Virus record (IMG/VR): IMGVR_UViG_3300022934_000069 | Coordinates: 1-36,421 of that record | Direction: 5' to 3' (one strand) | Source of the DNA: a virus | Length of the DNA stretch: 36,421 bases | Part shown: piece after piece, positions 13,898-19,779 of the stretch | How positions within the stretch are numbered: the first letter of the stretch is position 1 | How the letters are laid out: the number at the start of each line of letters is the position of its first letter | Notes under the pieces: model-generated | Database searches by the model: none | The model's input: the letters and a program-made list of their open reading frames with translations, nothing else | What the model was told of the DNA's origin: nothing | Position numbers and translations under genes: made by a program

Positions 13898-13940
13898 CCG
13901 CCCTGTGACGCGTCACAACGTGTCACGGATCACAGGGCGG
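13898..13940 (-). terminator. Hairpin with T-tract ending the leftward operon, overlapping origin motifs
   Basis: CCGCCCTGTGA (13898-13908) and TCACAGGGCGG (13930-13940) form a perfect 11-bp stem. Read on the minus strand it is followed by TTTTTGC, so it is a good intrinsic terminator for the leftward genes ending at 13959. The loop and arms contain the iteron-type motifs, so the element may have a second role. Confidence 0.65.
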
Positions 13941-13958
13941 GGCGGCTGTTTAGGCCGG

Positions 13959-14249
13959 TTATTCGGGCGCGACGCCCGCGTTTTGTTGGCGTTTCTGCTC
14001 TGCGGCCCAGTACGCAATTTCGCGCAATGCGTCGCGCCAGTGCCGCGCGGCGACGGTCGCCTCTAGGTCTTGGTCGCTAACCGTTCCGGCGTCACAGACG
14101 CGTTTCATGTCGGCATAGCCCCGCGCCGCGACTTCTGCGAGCGTGCGCAGCCCTTCCAGCGAAATGCTCAAGTGTGTGTCGCCCTGTGCATCCGCTGGGC
14201 CATAGCCGTGGATTTGGGAATCGGCGAGCCAGTACATTGGTCGTTTCAT
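13959..14249 (-). CDS. Orphan protein of the leftward operon (96 aa)
   Basis: The start at 14249 has TTGGAG upstream. The protein is mainly helical: a short N-terminal segment (MKRPMYWLADSQIHGYG), then LEGLRTLAEVAARGYADMKR and RHWRDALREIAYWAAEQ. No membrane segment, HTH or enzyme motif is seen. It is the last gene of a five-gene leftward operon of unknown role, just before the terminator at the candidate origin. Small, unrelated early genes of this kind often act on the host or its defences, but nothing here shows that. Confidence 0.6.
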   Translation of the reverse strand: MKRPMYWLADSQIHGYGPADAQGDTHLSISLEGLRTLAEVAARGYADMKRVCDAGTVSDQDLEATVAARHWRDALREIAYWAAEQKRQQNAGVAPE

Positions 14250-14296
14250 GGTGTGCTCCAAAAAAGTTTTCCGGTGTTTCAAGTTGCGTTGCTTGG

Positions 14297-14392
14297 TCAG
14301 TACGGGGTGAGCGCCCAGACGTGCAGCGACCAAACGAGCACGCCCAGCAATGCGCCGGTGCAGACGGCCATAACGGCCCGATGGGTTGTCAT
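14297..14392 (-). CDS. 31-aa single-pass membrane micropeptide
   Basis: A short frame starts at the ATG at 14392, preceded by GGGAG eight bases away, the same leader as the next gene upstream. The product has a basic start (MTTHRAVM) and one hydrophobic segment (AVCTGALLGVLVWSLHVWAL), ending TPY. Leader duplication and a good Shine-Dalgarno support translation. It could be an inner-membrane regulator; the function is unknown. Confidence 0.5.
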   Translation of the reverse strand: MTTHRAVMAVCTGALLGVLVWSLHVWALTPY

Positions 14393-14444
14393 GTCGGTTG
14401 CTCCCATGGTGCGGCGGGCCGCCGGTATGACGGCGCACCAGTTT
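14391..14444 (-). repeat. Repeated structured leader, copy A (before the micropeptide)
   Basis: This copy and 14790-14842 align over about 53 bases with a two-base length difference and few mismatches. Both hold the same Shine-Dalgarno (minus GGGAGCAACCGAC before ATG) and a GC-rich hairpin. In this copy the outer stem TGGTGCG (14407-14413) pairs with CGCACCA (14434-14440). Confidence 0.75.
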
Positions 14445-14452
14445 GTTGTTGG

Positions 14453-14791
14453 TCAATTAAACGTGCTGATGGCTGCAAAAAGGCCCTTGATGTAGCGGCC
14501 CGTTGCTTGTGCGTGCTCGTAAAGCGCTCGCTTCATGCCGTGCTTAGGGAGCTGATCGAATGGGACCAGCACCGAAACAGGAGCGCCGTCTAAAACGCCG
14601 TGGCAGTAACTAACGTCCCAAAACGGGCAACCGGGGTCTGACAGCAGTCGCAGGCGCGTGATGGTCAGGCCCGGCGCATCCCAGGGGACGGTCGGCGCGT
14701 TAGCGAATTGGCGGTGGTAAATATCCGGGGCTGTCAGGCCGCCTATTTCAATCGTGCCGTTGATGTTTCGGTTGGTGGTCTCTTTAAACAT
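14453..14791 (-). CDS. Orphan protein of the leftward operon (112 aa)
   Basis: The start is set at 14791 by the leader-encoded GGGAG; six extra codons upstream lack such a site. The protein has a beta-rich core (GTIEIGGLTAPDIYHRQF, LTITRLRLLSDPGCPFWDVS, APVSVLVPFDQLP) and a C-terminal helix (GMKRALYEHAQATGRYIKGL). The two cysteines in GCPFW and SYCHG are close but make no known motif. No family is recognised. Confidence 0.6.
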   Translation of the reverse strand: MFKETTNRNINGTIEIGGLTAPDIYHRQFANAPTVPWDAPGLTITRLRLLSDPGCPFWDVSYCHGVLDGAPVSVLVPFDQLPKHGMKRALYEHAQATGRYIKGLFAAISTFN

Positions 14792-14842
14792 GTCGGTTGC
14801 TCCCATAGTGCGGCGCCGCCGGTATGACGGCGCACCAGTTTT
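14790..14842 (-). repeat. Repeated structured leader, copy B (before the 112-aa gene)
   Basis: This is the near-identical partner of 14391-14444. The outer stem GTGCG (14808-14812) pairs with CGCAC (14831-14835). Just upstream on the minus strand is CTACCGAAACAAAAC, shared exactly with the leader of the 120-aa gene. Confidence 0.75.
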
Positions 14843-14854
14843 GTTTCGGTAGTG

Positions 14855-15217
14855 TTAGCAAGCAAAAAGCGTCTCGCAGGCGTCGTCGAGTTCTGCAGCG
14901 CCGTTGTTCTGCGGGTATTCAGCGACGGCAGACTCGCCCCACCAATGCCCTTCGACGCGGCCTGTGCGTGTATCGACCCAAATATTCGGGCCGCCAAAGG
15001 CAACGAGGATGCGCGCGCCCAGCATCTCTTTTCGGTCGGATGAAACGAGCCATTGAACGTCAAGCGCGTCAGCAATCCAGCTCAAGGCGTTGTTCTGTTC
15101 CTCGTATTCGTCTGCGCTGTCGAAGTCGTCTGCGGTCATGCCGTTCGTCCAATCCTCGTTGGCGATTAGCTGGGCAATATGGTTGCAGTGGTCCTGCAGT
15201 TGCGTATCGGTAGTCAT
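14855..15217 (-). CDS. Orphan acidic protein of the leftward operon (120 aa)
   Basis: The start at 15217 has GGGAGAATCTGAC before the ATG. The protein is acidic, with a helical first half (MTTDTQLQDHCNHIAQLIAN; EYEEQNNALSWIADALDVQW) and a beta segment (RILVAFGGPNIWVDTRTGRV, EGHWWGESAVAEYP). The GPNIWVDTRTG...GHWWGE pattern occurs in small hypothetical proteins of several phages, without a known function. Its acidity would allow DNA mimicry or binding to a nucleic-acid enzyme, but that is speculation. Confidence 0.6.
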   Translation of the reverse strand: MTTDTQLQDHCNHIAQLIANEDWTNGMTADDFDSADEYEEQNNALSWIADALDVQWLVSSDRKEMLGARILVAFGGPNIWVDTRTGRVEGHWWGESAVAEYPQNNGAAELDDACETLFAC

Positions 15218-15246
15218 GTCAGATTCTCCCATGTTGGTAAGTGCGA

Positions 15247-15266
15247 CGCGCCGAGTTACTGGCGCG
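15247..15266 (-). promoter_or_regulatory. Leader hairpin before the 120-aa gene
   Basis: CGCGCC (15247-15252) and GGCGCG (15261-15266) form a six-pair stem with an eight-base loop between the preceding stop and the Shine-Dalgarno. It occupies the same place as the hairpins of leaders A and B, after the shared CTACCGAAACAAAAC. Confidence 0.5.
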
Positions 15267-15286
15267 CCGGTTTTGTTTCGGTAGGT

Positions 15287-15604
15287 CTAGGCAGCGCTTT
15301 GTTGCGCGTTACGGATTGCGGCCGCCACTTGGCCGGGCGACGCCACCCATTCCTCGACCCCGCCGTGCAGGCAAAGCCCTGTAACGTGTCGACCGTCATC
15401 GACTAGGGTGCTCAGGTAGTAGCGGCCGATGAATTGATGTTCGCCGGGGCCAAACGTGTCGCGGCTGTAAAACTCAACCAGTGGGTCGGCTTCGTCATGG
15501 GTAAGGCAGTCGTTTAAGCCGTATTTACCGCCTTGGGCGACGGCGCGGGTAACTAGCTCTAAGCCGTAGCGGTTTGCGCCGATAGGCAGGTGTTCGTCGG
15601 TCAT
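15287..15604 (-). CDS. Orphan protein, first gene of the leftward operon (105 aa)
   Basis: The ATG at 15604 is preferred because GGAG lies eight bases away; the ATG at 15613 is only three bases from it. The protein has LELVTRAVAQGGKYGLNDCL, a mixed middle (FYSRDTFGPGEHQFIGRYYL) and GGVEEWVASPGQVAAAIRNA at the end. No known domain is recognised. As the first gene of an operator-controlled promoter it is likely expressed early. Confidence 0.6.
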   Translation of the reverse strand: MTDEHLPIGANRYGLELVTRAVAQGGKYGLNDCLTHDEADPLVEFYSRDTFGPGEHQFIGRYYLSTLVDDGRHVTGLCLHGGVEEWVASPGQVAAAIRNAQQSAA

Positions 15605-15634
15605 GTCATTCACTCCGTTTTGTTGTGTACATGC

Positions 15635-15663
15635 TTTCTAGGGCGTTTTGCCCTAACGGTCAA
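15635..15663 (-). promoter_or_regulatory. Leftward operon promoter
   Basis: On the minus strand TTGACC (plus 15658-15663), a 17-base spacer and TAGAAA (plus 15635-15640) form a sigma70-like promoter. The palindrome TAGGGC-GTTTT-GCCCTA (15639-15655) fills the spacer and touches the -10, so binding there would block RNA polymerase. Confidence 0.55.
15639..15655. promoter_or_regulatory. Operator O1 (17-bp palindrome)
   Basis: TAGGGC and GCCCTA are perfect inverted six-base arms around GTTTT. A related site, 14 of 17 bases identical, lies at 15707-15723 beside the rightward promoter. The likely ligand is the Cro-like HTH protein encoded at 15735 or the repressor at 7520. Confidence 0.6.
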
Positions 15664-15706
15664 TACAAAAATAACAAGCAGAAACAAAAAAATTCGCATA
15701 GCGCTT

Positions 15707-15723
15707 TCCGGCGGTTTGCCCTA
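15707..15723. promoter_or_regulatory. Operator O2 overlapping the rightward -10
   Basis: TCCGGC-GGTTT-GCCCTA matches O1 at 14 of 17 positions, with the right arm intact. Its last two bases are the first two of TATACT (15722-15727), the best -10 for the gene starting at 15735. Confidence 0.5.
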
Positions 15724-15727
15724 TACT
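15722..15727 (+). promoter_or_regulatory. -10 element (TATACT) of rightward promoter, leaderless transcript likely
   Basis: TATACT ends eight bases before the ATG at 15735, so transcription would begin at or next to the start codon. No good -35 is seen 16-18 bases upstream, so activation may be needed. Confidence 0.4.
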
Positions 15728-15734
15728 GTCGCGC

Positions 15735-15932
15735 ATGACACCGGAACAATTACGCAACGCACGCCAAGCGCTGGGCCTGACCGGCGTACAACTGGCCGCC
15801 GTCCTGGGCGTCGATGCACGCACGTACCGCCGTTATGAGTTGGCGGAGACGCCGATTCCTAAAGTGACCGCCCTGGCCGTGCGTCTGCTACTGCTAACAG
15901 ACCCGGAGCGCTGGCCCGGCCATGACGGATGA
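15735..15932 (+). CDS. Cro-like XRE-family HTH protein
   Basis: This 65-residue protein is almost only a helix-turn-helix: LRNARQALGLTGVQLAAVLG then DARTYRRYELAET, followed by a short helix. There is no Shine-Dalgarno (the upstream bases are CTGTCGCGC), and a predicted -10 lies so near that the mRNA is probably leaderless, as known for lambda cI from PRM. It sits beside two related operators and faces the leftward operon, so auto- and cross-repression in the manner of Cro is likely. Its end overlaps the small terminase gene by 11 bases. Confidence 0.75.
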   Translation: MTPEQLRNARQALGLTGVQLAAVLGVDARTYRRYELAETPIPKVTALAVRLLLLTDPERWPGHDG

Positions 15933-16485
15933 CAACGCAACGCCGCAAGGCGGCCTGACACCGGACGAATTGGCCGATGCACAGCGCCTTAGCGGCGTTG
16001 GCTGCACGCAGGAACAGATTGCACAATTTTTGGGCATGACGGCGGCCCGGTTCCAGTCGAGGCTTGAAAATACACCTGACGGGCGGGCGAGTCTCGCCAG
16101 ATCGCGAATAGGCGCGTCGGCCAGCGTGGCGAATAGCCTGTACAAGCGCGCCACAGAGGACGGCGACACGGCAGCGGCGAAATTCTGGCTCGAACGCATG
16201 GGCGGCCCGCAATGGCGCGGCAACGAGCAGCAGACCAATATAAACGTCTCGCTTACCGGCGCGCTACGCGACCTGGGCCGCGTTATCGACGGCGAAGCGC
16301 ACGAAACCGGACACCGGCCGCCGATCGAACCGAACATGGCTCGCGGATTTATCGAGCCGGATCAGTCACTTAGCGGCGACCCAGACGTAGAGTCGCGCCT
16401 TGCCACTAGCAAACGTTACATCGTGCGCGACGCGCTGGCCGTGGTGGACGCCTTGGCGGCAGAGGACGACGACCCCGACCCCTAG
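15922..16485 (+). CDS. terS: Terminase small subunit-like protein
   Basis: This 187-residue protein starts inside the end of the HTH gene. An N-terminal HTH-like region (LTPDELADAQRLSGVGCTQE, IAQFLGMTAARFQSRL) is followed by ASVANSLYKRATEDGDTAAA and KFWLERMGG. The VANSLY..A..GD..A..FWL pattern is typical of small terminases of proteobacterial phages. The C-terminal third is acidic and probably contacts the large subunit. It would recognise the packaging site. Unusually, four genes and a terminator separate it from the large terminase at 18013. Confidence 0.7.
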   Translation: MTDDNATPQGGLTPDELADAQRLSGVGCTQEQIAQFLGMTAARFQSRLENTPDGRASLARSRIGASASVANSLYKRATEDGDTAAAKFWLERMGGPQWRGNEQQTNINVSLTGALRDLGRVIDGEAHETGHRPPIEPNMARGFIEPDQSLSGDPDVESRLATSKRYIVRDALAVVDALAAEDDDPDP

Positions 16486-16577
16486 ACCCCCCCCGTCGCG
16501 CGCAGACCGACCGGTACTTATTATTTGATACACCCCCACACCCCCCCCTGCGATTTTACGAAAGGACTACAGCCCCG

Positions 16578-17180
16578 ATGCTCCAAAAAGTTTTTCGCAC
16601 TGCCGACCCGTCCCCCGCCCCTACACCCGACACCGTCCGCGTGGTGCTCCCCGAGGCCCGCAAGCTCCGCAAAATCCGCGCGGCATCCAACCTGACGCAA
16701 GAACAGGTCGGCGCAGCCATTGGCGTTAGCGGCTACGCTGTCAGTTCGTGGGAAATGGGCAGCAGCGTGCCGGGCAAGCTGAACCTGCAGAAACTCCGCG
16801 ACTACATCGCCAAGCATGACGCGGCCGCTCCTGCGCCCGCAGCGCCTGCACAGCAGCTAAAGCTGGCCCCAAGCACCGACGCCCTGCATATCCTGCCGCG
16901 CCATAAAGCCCCCGCCGTGCGCTTCACCGGCACCGAGCTTGGCTCACGCGAGTTCCCCCAGATTGGCTGTCTCGACGTGTACCGGACCAAGGGCGGCAAC
17001 ATCGTCTGCCGCTTCAGCCCGGACCCAAAGCTGTCCAAGCATCCCACCGTTTGGCACGGCAGCAAGACGGAGTTCGTTGAATGGCTCGACAAACTAACGC
17101 CGCAGGGCAGTACGACGCATCGCGCAATAGGCGACTGGGCCGCCACGCTGGGCTTCACCGTGTACGAGGACATCGCCTAG
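16578..17180 (+). CDS. XRE-family HTH protein with extra C-terminal domain
   Basis: This 200-residue protein starts at an ATG with AAAGGA about twelve bases upstream. Residues about 24-75 form a helix-turn-helix (EARKLRKIRAASNLTQEQVG, then GVSGYAVSSWEMG). An Ala/Pro linker (residues about 84-95) leads to a C-terminal domain of about 100 residues (GCLDVYRTKGGNIVCRFSPD; PTVWHGSKTEFVEWLDKL). This second domain is not recognised and may sense a ligand or contact another protein. It may regulate the genes around it. Confidence 0.6.
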   Translation: MLQKVFRTADPSPAPTPDTVRVVLPEARKLRKIRAASNLTQEQVGAAIGVSGYAVSSWEMGSSVPGKLNLQKLRDYIAKHDAAAPAPAAPAQQLKLAPSTDALHILPRHKAPAVRFTGTELGSREFPQIGCLDVYRTKGGNIVCRFSPDPKLSKHPTVWHGSKTEFVEWLDKLTPQGSTTHRAIGDWAATLGFTVYEDIA

Positions 17181-17184
17181 CCCC

Positions 17185-17490
17185 ATGACGACCTTCCGCA
17201 AAAACGACGCCGACAAGCCGCAATGGTCCGGCCTGGTCCGCCTGCCGGGGCGCGACGCGCTCCTGCGCACGATTTGGCGCAACGACCACGGAGCGGCCCA
17301 GTACGGCCGTGACAACTGGCGCAACGTACCGGACCCCGCGCGCTACAAAGACGCGCTGCTACGCCATGCGTTCGAGCTGTGCGACGGGGTCATCGCCGAC
17401 GAGCCGACACAGTGGGGCGACATCTGCCACGACGACGCCGTGATATGGAACGCGTTGGCCTTATCGGAGCTGCTGCAACGTGACGACTAA
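17185..17490 (+). CDS. dATP/dGTP diphosphohydrolase N-terminal-like (DUF5664-type) protein
   Basis: This 101-residue protein begins four bases after the preceding stop. It shows the pattern AAQYGRDNWRNV, then RYKDALLRHAFELCDG and a final CHDDAVIWNALALSELL. This resembles the small all-alpha domain found in phages and annotated as dATP/dGTP diphosphohydrolase N-terminal. Such proteins are thought to act on deoxynucleotides. The conserved His and Asp positions (RHAFE, HDDAVIWN) suggest a metal site. The activity is not shown, and the resemblance rests on motif memory. Confidence 0.55.
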   Translation: MTTFRKNDADKPQWSGLVRLPGRDALLRTIWRNDHGAAQYGRDNWRNVPDPARYKDALLRHAFELCDGVIADEPTQWGDICHDDAVIWNALALSELLQRDD

Positions 17491-17836
17491 ACCAGCGTTC
17501 CACAAACCGTTCCACCAGTTGTCGCCGCAGGAGCGCGTGTACTACATCGACTGGGTGGACCAGCACTACCGCGCGTTCTTCGTTGGCGACGTACCGCGCC
17601 CCGGCCCGCGCCCGGTGTATCCGGAGATCGTCAGCGCCGACAAAGCCTACAACTGGCGCAGCGCCGAAGCGGCGGCATACCTTGGCCTGCACCCGCAGTC
17701 GCTAAACAAGCTCGCGACCCGCAGGCACGACCCGCTGCCCCGCGTCAAGGACAGCCGCGCTGCGGTCCACTACTGCGAGGCGGAAGTCGTCGCCTGGGCA
17801 GAGCGCAACGGATACGGCCCGAAAAACAATGCTTGA
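17480..17836 (+). CDS. Excisionase/MerR-type HTH protein
   Basis: This 118-residue protein is called from a GTG at 17480 that overlaps the previous gene and has GGAG at 17467-17470. The N-terminal half is aromatic-rich (ERVYYIDWVDQHYRAFFV). The C-terminal half has a winged-helix, excisionase-like DNA-binding unit: RSAEAAAYLGLHPQSLNKLA, then a basic loop TRRHDPLP and YCEAEVVAWAERN. It may be a transcription regulator or recombination directionality factor. Being the last gene before the terminator that precedes the late operon, it is also a candidate late-gene regulator. Confidence 0.6.
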   Translation: MTTKPAFHKPFHQLSPQERVYYIDWVDQHYRAFFVGDVPRPGPRPVYPEIVSADKAYNWRSAEAAAYLGLHPQSLNKLATRRHDPLPRVKDSRAAVHYCEAEVVAWAERNGYGPKNNA

Positions 17837-17955
17837 CGTTACCCATCACAAGTTGGTACACCACGGAAACGCGCTGAGTTTTCCTCCGTTATCTCTCTTG
17901 TCTGCGCGTCTGCGGCCCGACTTGTCCTCCCATCAAGTTCAACGCTGCTGCACTG

Positions 17956-17993
17956 GCCCCGGCGGTTCCCACATTGGCCGTCGGGGCATTTTT
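17956..17993 (+). terminator. Rho-independent terminator just before the large terminase
   Basis: GCCCCGGCGG (17956-17965) pairs with CCGTCGGGGC (17978-17987) over ten positions with one G-U pair and a twelve-base loop, followed by ATTTTT. It lies 20 bases before the terL start, so late transcription must read through it or start inside it. Confidence 0.75.
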
Positions 17994-18012
17994 ATACCGG
18001 AGGCCCCCCGCC

Positions 18013-19515
18013 ATGGCTAAGCCCCGCAAGCCCAAAGCCACCGCACAGCCGACCGCTCCTGCGCCTGTACCGGCCGCCCCGGCCGCCCCAGACGCCGCGC
18101 TGCCAGCGCTGGACCAGCTGACCGACGAACAGCGCGCCCTGCTGCGGCTACGGGAAGACCCAGCGCTGTTTGTGCGGACCATCATTGGCGCGACCCCGCA
18201 GCGGTGGCAACGCGAGGCGCTGGAGGCAATCCGCGACAACGACCGCGTAGCGATCAAGTCGGGGCATGGCGTTGGCAAGACGGCGTTCCTGTCGTGGGTG
18301 CTGCTGTGGTGGCTGTGTACGCACTATCCGGTCAAAGCGGCCTGTACGGCCAACACGGCCAGCCAGCTTGGCGACGTGCTGTGGCCCGAAGTAGCGCGCT
18401 GGGCGCGGCAGATGCACCCCGCGTTTAAGGAACAGTTGGAGTTCCGCAGCGACAAAATCTCGCTACGCGGCGGCGGCGAATCCTACGCAGTGGCTCGCAC
18501 CAGTCGGCGGGATTCCCCCGAATCTCTGCAAGGGTTCCATTCCGAAAACATGCTGTTCATCCTAGATGAAGCGTCGGGCATTCCTGATATTATCTTCGAA
18601 GTCGGGCAAGGGTCGCTATCCACGCCGGGCGCAAAAATCGTCATGTGTGGCAACCCGACCCGTAGCAGCGGGTATTTCTACGACGCGTTCAACAAAAACG
18701 TAGATCGCTGGGCCACGATGACGGTGTCGTGCGCCGACGCCGATTACGTCCGCCCCGGCTTTATCGAAGAAATGCGCGAGCAGTACGGCGAAGATTCCAA
18801 CCAGATGCGGGTCCGCGTCTACGGGCTGTTCCCCGAGGCGGACGATGACACGATCATACCCCTACACTTGGTTGAAGCTGCGCTCACGCGAGACGTGGAA
18901 CCTTTACAGGGTCTGCGACCGGTATGGGGCCTCGACGTTGCGCGTTATGGCAGCGACCGGACTGCTCTAGCCAAACGACGGGGCAACAGCCTGGTCGAGC
19001 CGATCAAGGCGTGGCAGGGCAAAGACCTGATGGAAATCTGCGGTATCGTGCTGGAAGAGTTCGACGCCTGCAGCTACGACGACCGCCCCGCCGAAATCCT
19101 TGTAGACGTGATTGGCCTTGGCGCTGGCGTCGTGGACCGCCTCAAGGAAATGGACTTCGTGCCGGTACGCGGGATCAACGTGGCCGAGTCCGCTGCGCTG
19201 TCACAGAAGTACCTACGCCTGCGCGACGAACTGTGGTTCCAGTGCCGCGAGTGGCTAGAGCAGCGCGATTGCAGCCTGCCCAAAGACGACGGCGTACTGC
19301 AGGCCGAACTAACCGCGCCACGGTTCAAGTTCCAGTCAAACGGCAAACTCAAGGTAGAGTCGAAGGAAGAACTGAAACGCCGGGGCCAGCGCAGCCCTGA
19401 CTTGGCCGACGCGTTGATGCTGACGTTTGCCAGCACCGCAGCCAAGGCGGGTAGCGGGCGACACCGCTCCTATGGTAAGACATTAAATTACGACAATGGG
19501 CAACAATACGTCTGA
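18013..19515 (+). CDS. terL: Terminase large subunit
   Basis: This 500-residue protein starts at the ATG at 18013, which has CCGGAGG about eight bases upstream. The N-terminal ATPase shows Walker A SGHGVGKT (83-90) and Walker B LFILDEAS with Asp185/Glu186. The coupling motif GNPTR is near 213-217. The C-terminal RNase H-like nuclease has Asp308 (GLDVARYGSD), Asp365 (ILVDVIGLG) and a late acidic SPDLADALML. A Pro/Ala-rich N-terminal extension of about 30 residues is present. It pumps DNA into the capsid and cuts concatemers, with the terS product at 15922 and the portal at 19850. Confidence 0.95.
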   Translation: MAKPRKPKATAQPTAPAPVPAAPAAPDAALPALDQLTDEQRALLRLREDPALFVRTIIGATPQRWQREALEAIRDNDRVAIKSGHGVGKTAFLSWVLLWWLCTHYPVKAACTANTASQLGDVLWPEVARWARQMHPAFKEQLEFRSDKISLRGGGESYAVARTSRRDSPESLQGFHSENMLFILDEASGIPDIIFEVGQGSLSTPGAKIVMCGNPTRSSGYFYDAFNKNVDRWATMTVSCADADYVRPGFIEEMREQYGEDSNQMRVRVYGLFPEADDDTIIPLHLVEAALTRDVEPLQGLRPVWGLDVARYGSDRTALAKRRGNSLVEPIKAWQGKDLMEICGIVLEEFDACSYDDRPAEILVDVIGLGAGVVDRLKEMDFVPVRGINVAESAALSQKYLRLRDELWFQCREWLEQRDCSLPKDDGVLQAELTAPRFKFQSNGKLKVESKEELKRRGQRSPDLADALMLTFASTAAKAGSGRHRSYGKTLNYDNGQQYV

Positions 19516-19517
19516 TT

Positions 19518-19778
19518 ATGGCAATTAAGCATCGCGGTATCACCTTCCAGGGTTACAATAAACCACGGCGCGCTGAACCAGGCTCGTCCAAGAAATTCGT
19601 CGTGGCTGCGAAAAAGGGCGACGAAGTCCGGTTGGTGCGCTTTGGCGACCCCAACATGTCGATCAAGAAGGACCAGCCAAAACGCAAGGCGTCCTACTGC
19701 GCCCGCTCCGGTGGGATCAAAGGGACAGCCGATAAATTCTCGGCCAACTACTGGTCACGCAAGAAGTGGAACTGTTGA
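19518..19778 (+). CDS. Small basic virion-associated protein
   Basis: This 86-residue protein starts two bases after the terL stop. It is strongly basic, with KKFVVAAKKGDEVRLVRFGD followed by IKKDQPKRKASYCARS and SANYWSRKKWNC at the end. The VVAK.G..V..VRFGD and K.YWS.KKW pattern recurs in small proteins between terminase and portal in marine podoviruses. It probably binds DNA or the head. The function is unknown. Confidence 0.6.
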   Translation: MAIKHRGITFQGYNKPRRAEPGSSKKFVVAAKKGDEVRLVRFGDPNMSIKKDQPKRKASYCARSGGIKGTADKFSANYWSRKKWNC

Positions 19779-19779
19779 T

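Larger units (their letters stand above)
13722..13958. other. Candidate replication origin region
   Basis: This 237-base noncoding gap lies between the primase-helicase and convergent leftward genes. It holds five GTGACGCGTTG units (13726-13778), a sixth variant GTGACACGTTG (13833-13843), the same variant inverted (13916-13926), a perfect 14-bp palindrome TGTGACGCGTCACA (13904-13917) and an A-rich stretch around 13848-13872. Iterons, an A-rich block and an adjacent helicase gene are the usual marks of a phage or plasmid origin. The assignment is inferred. Confidence 0.6.

Noticed and set aside
17829-18020. Possible 63-codon gene between the HTH gene and terL
   Set aside because: It would run through the terminator hairpin, has no Shine-Dalgarno and its protein looks random.
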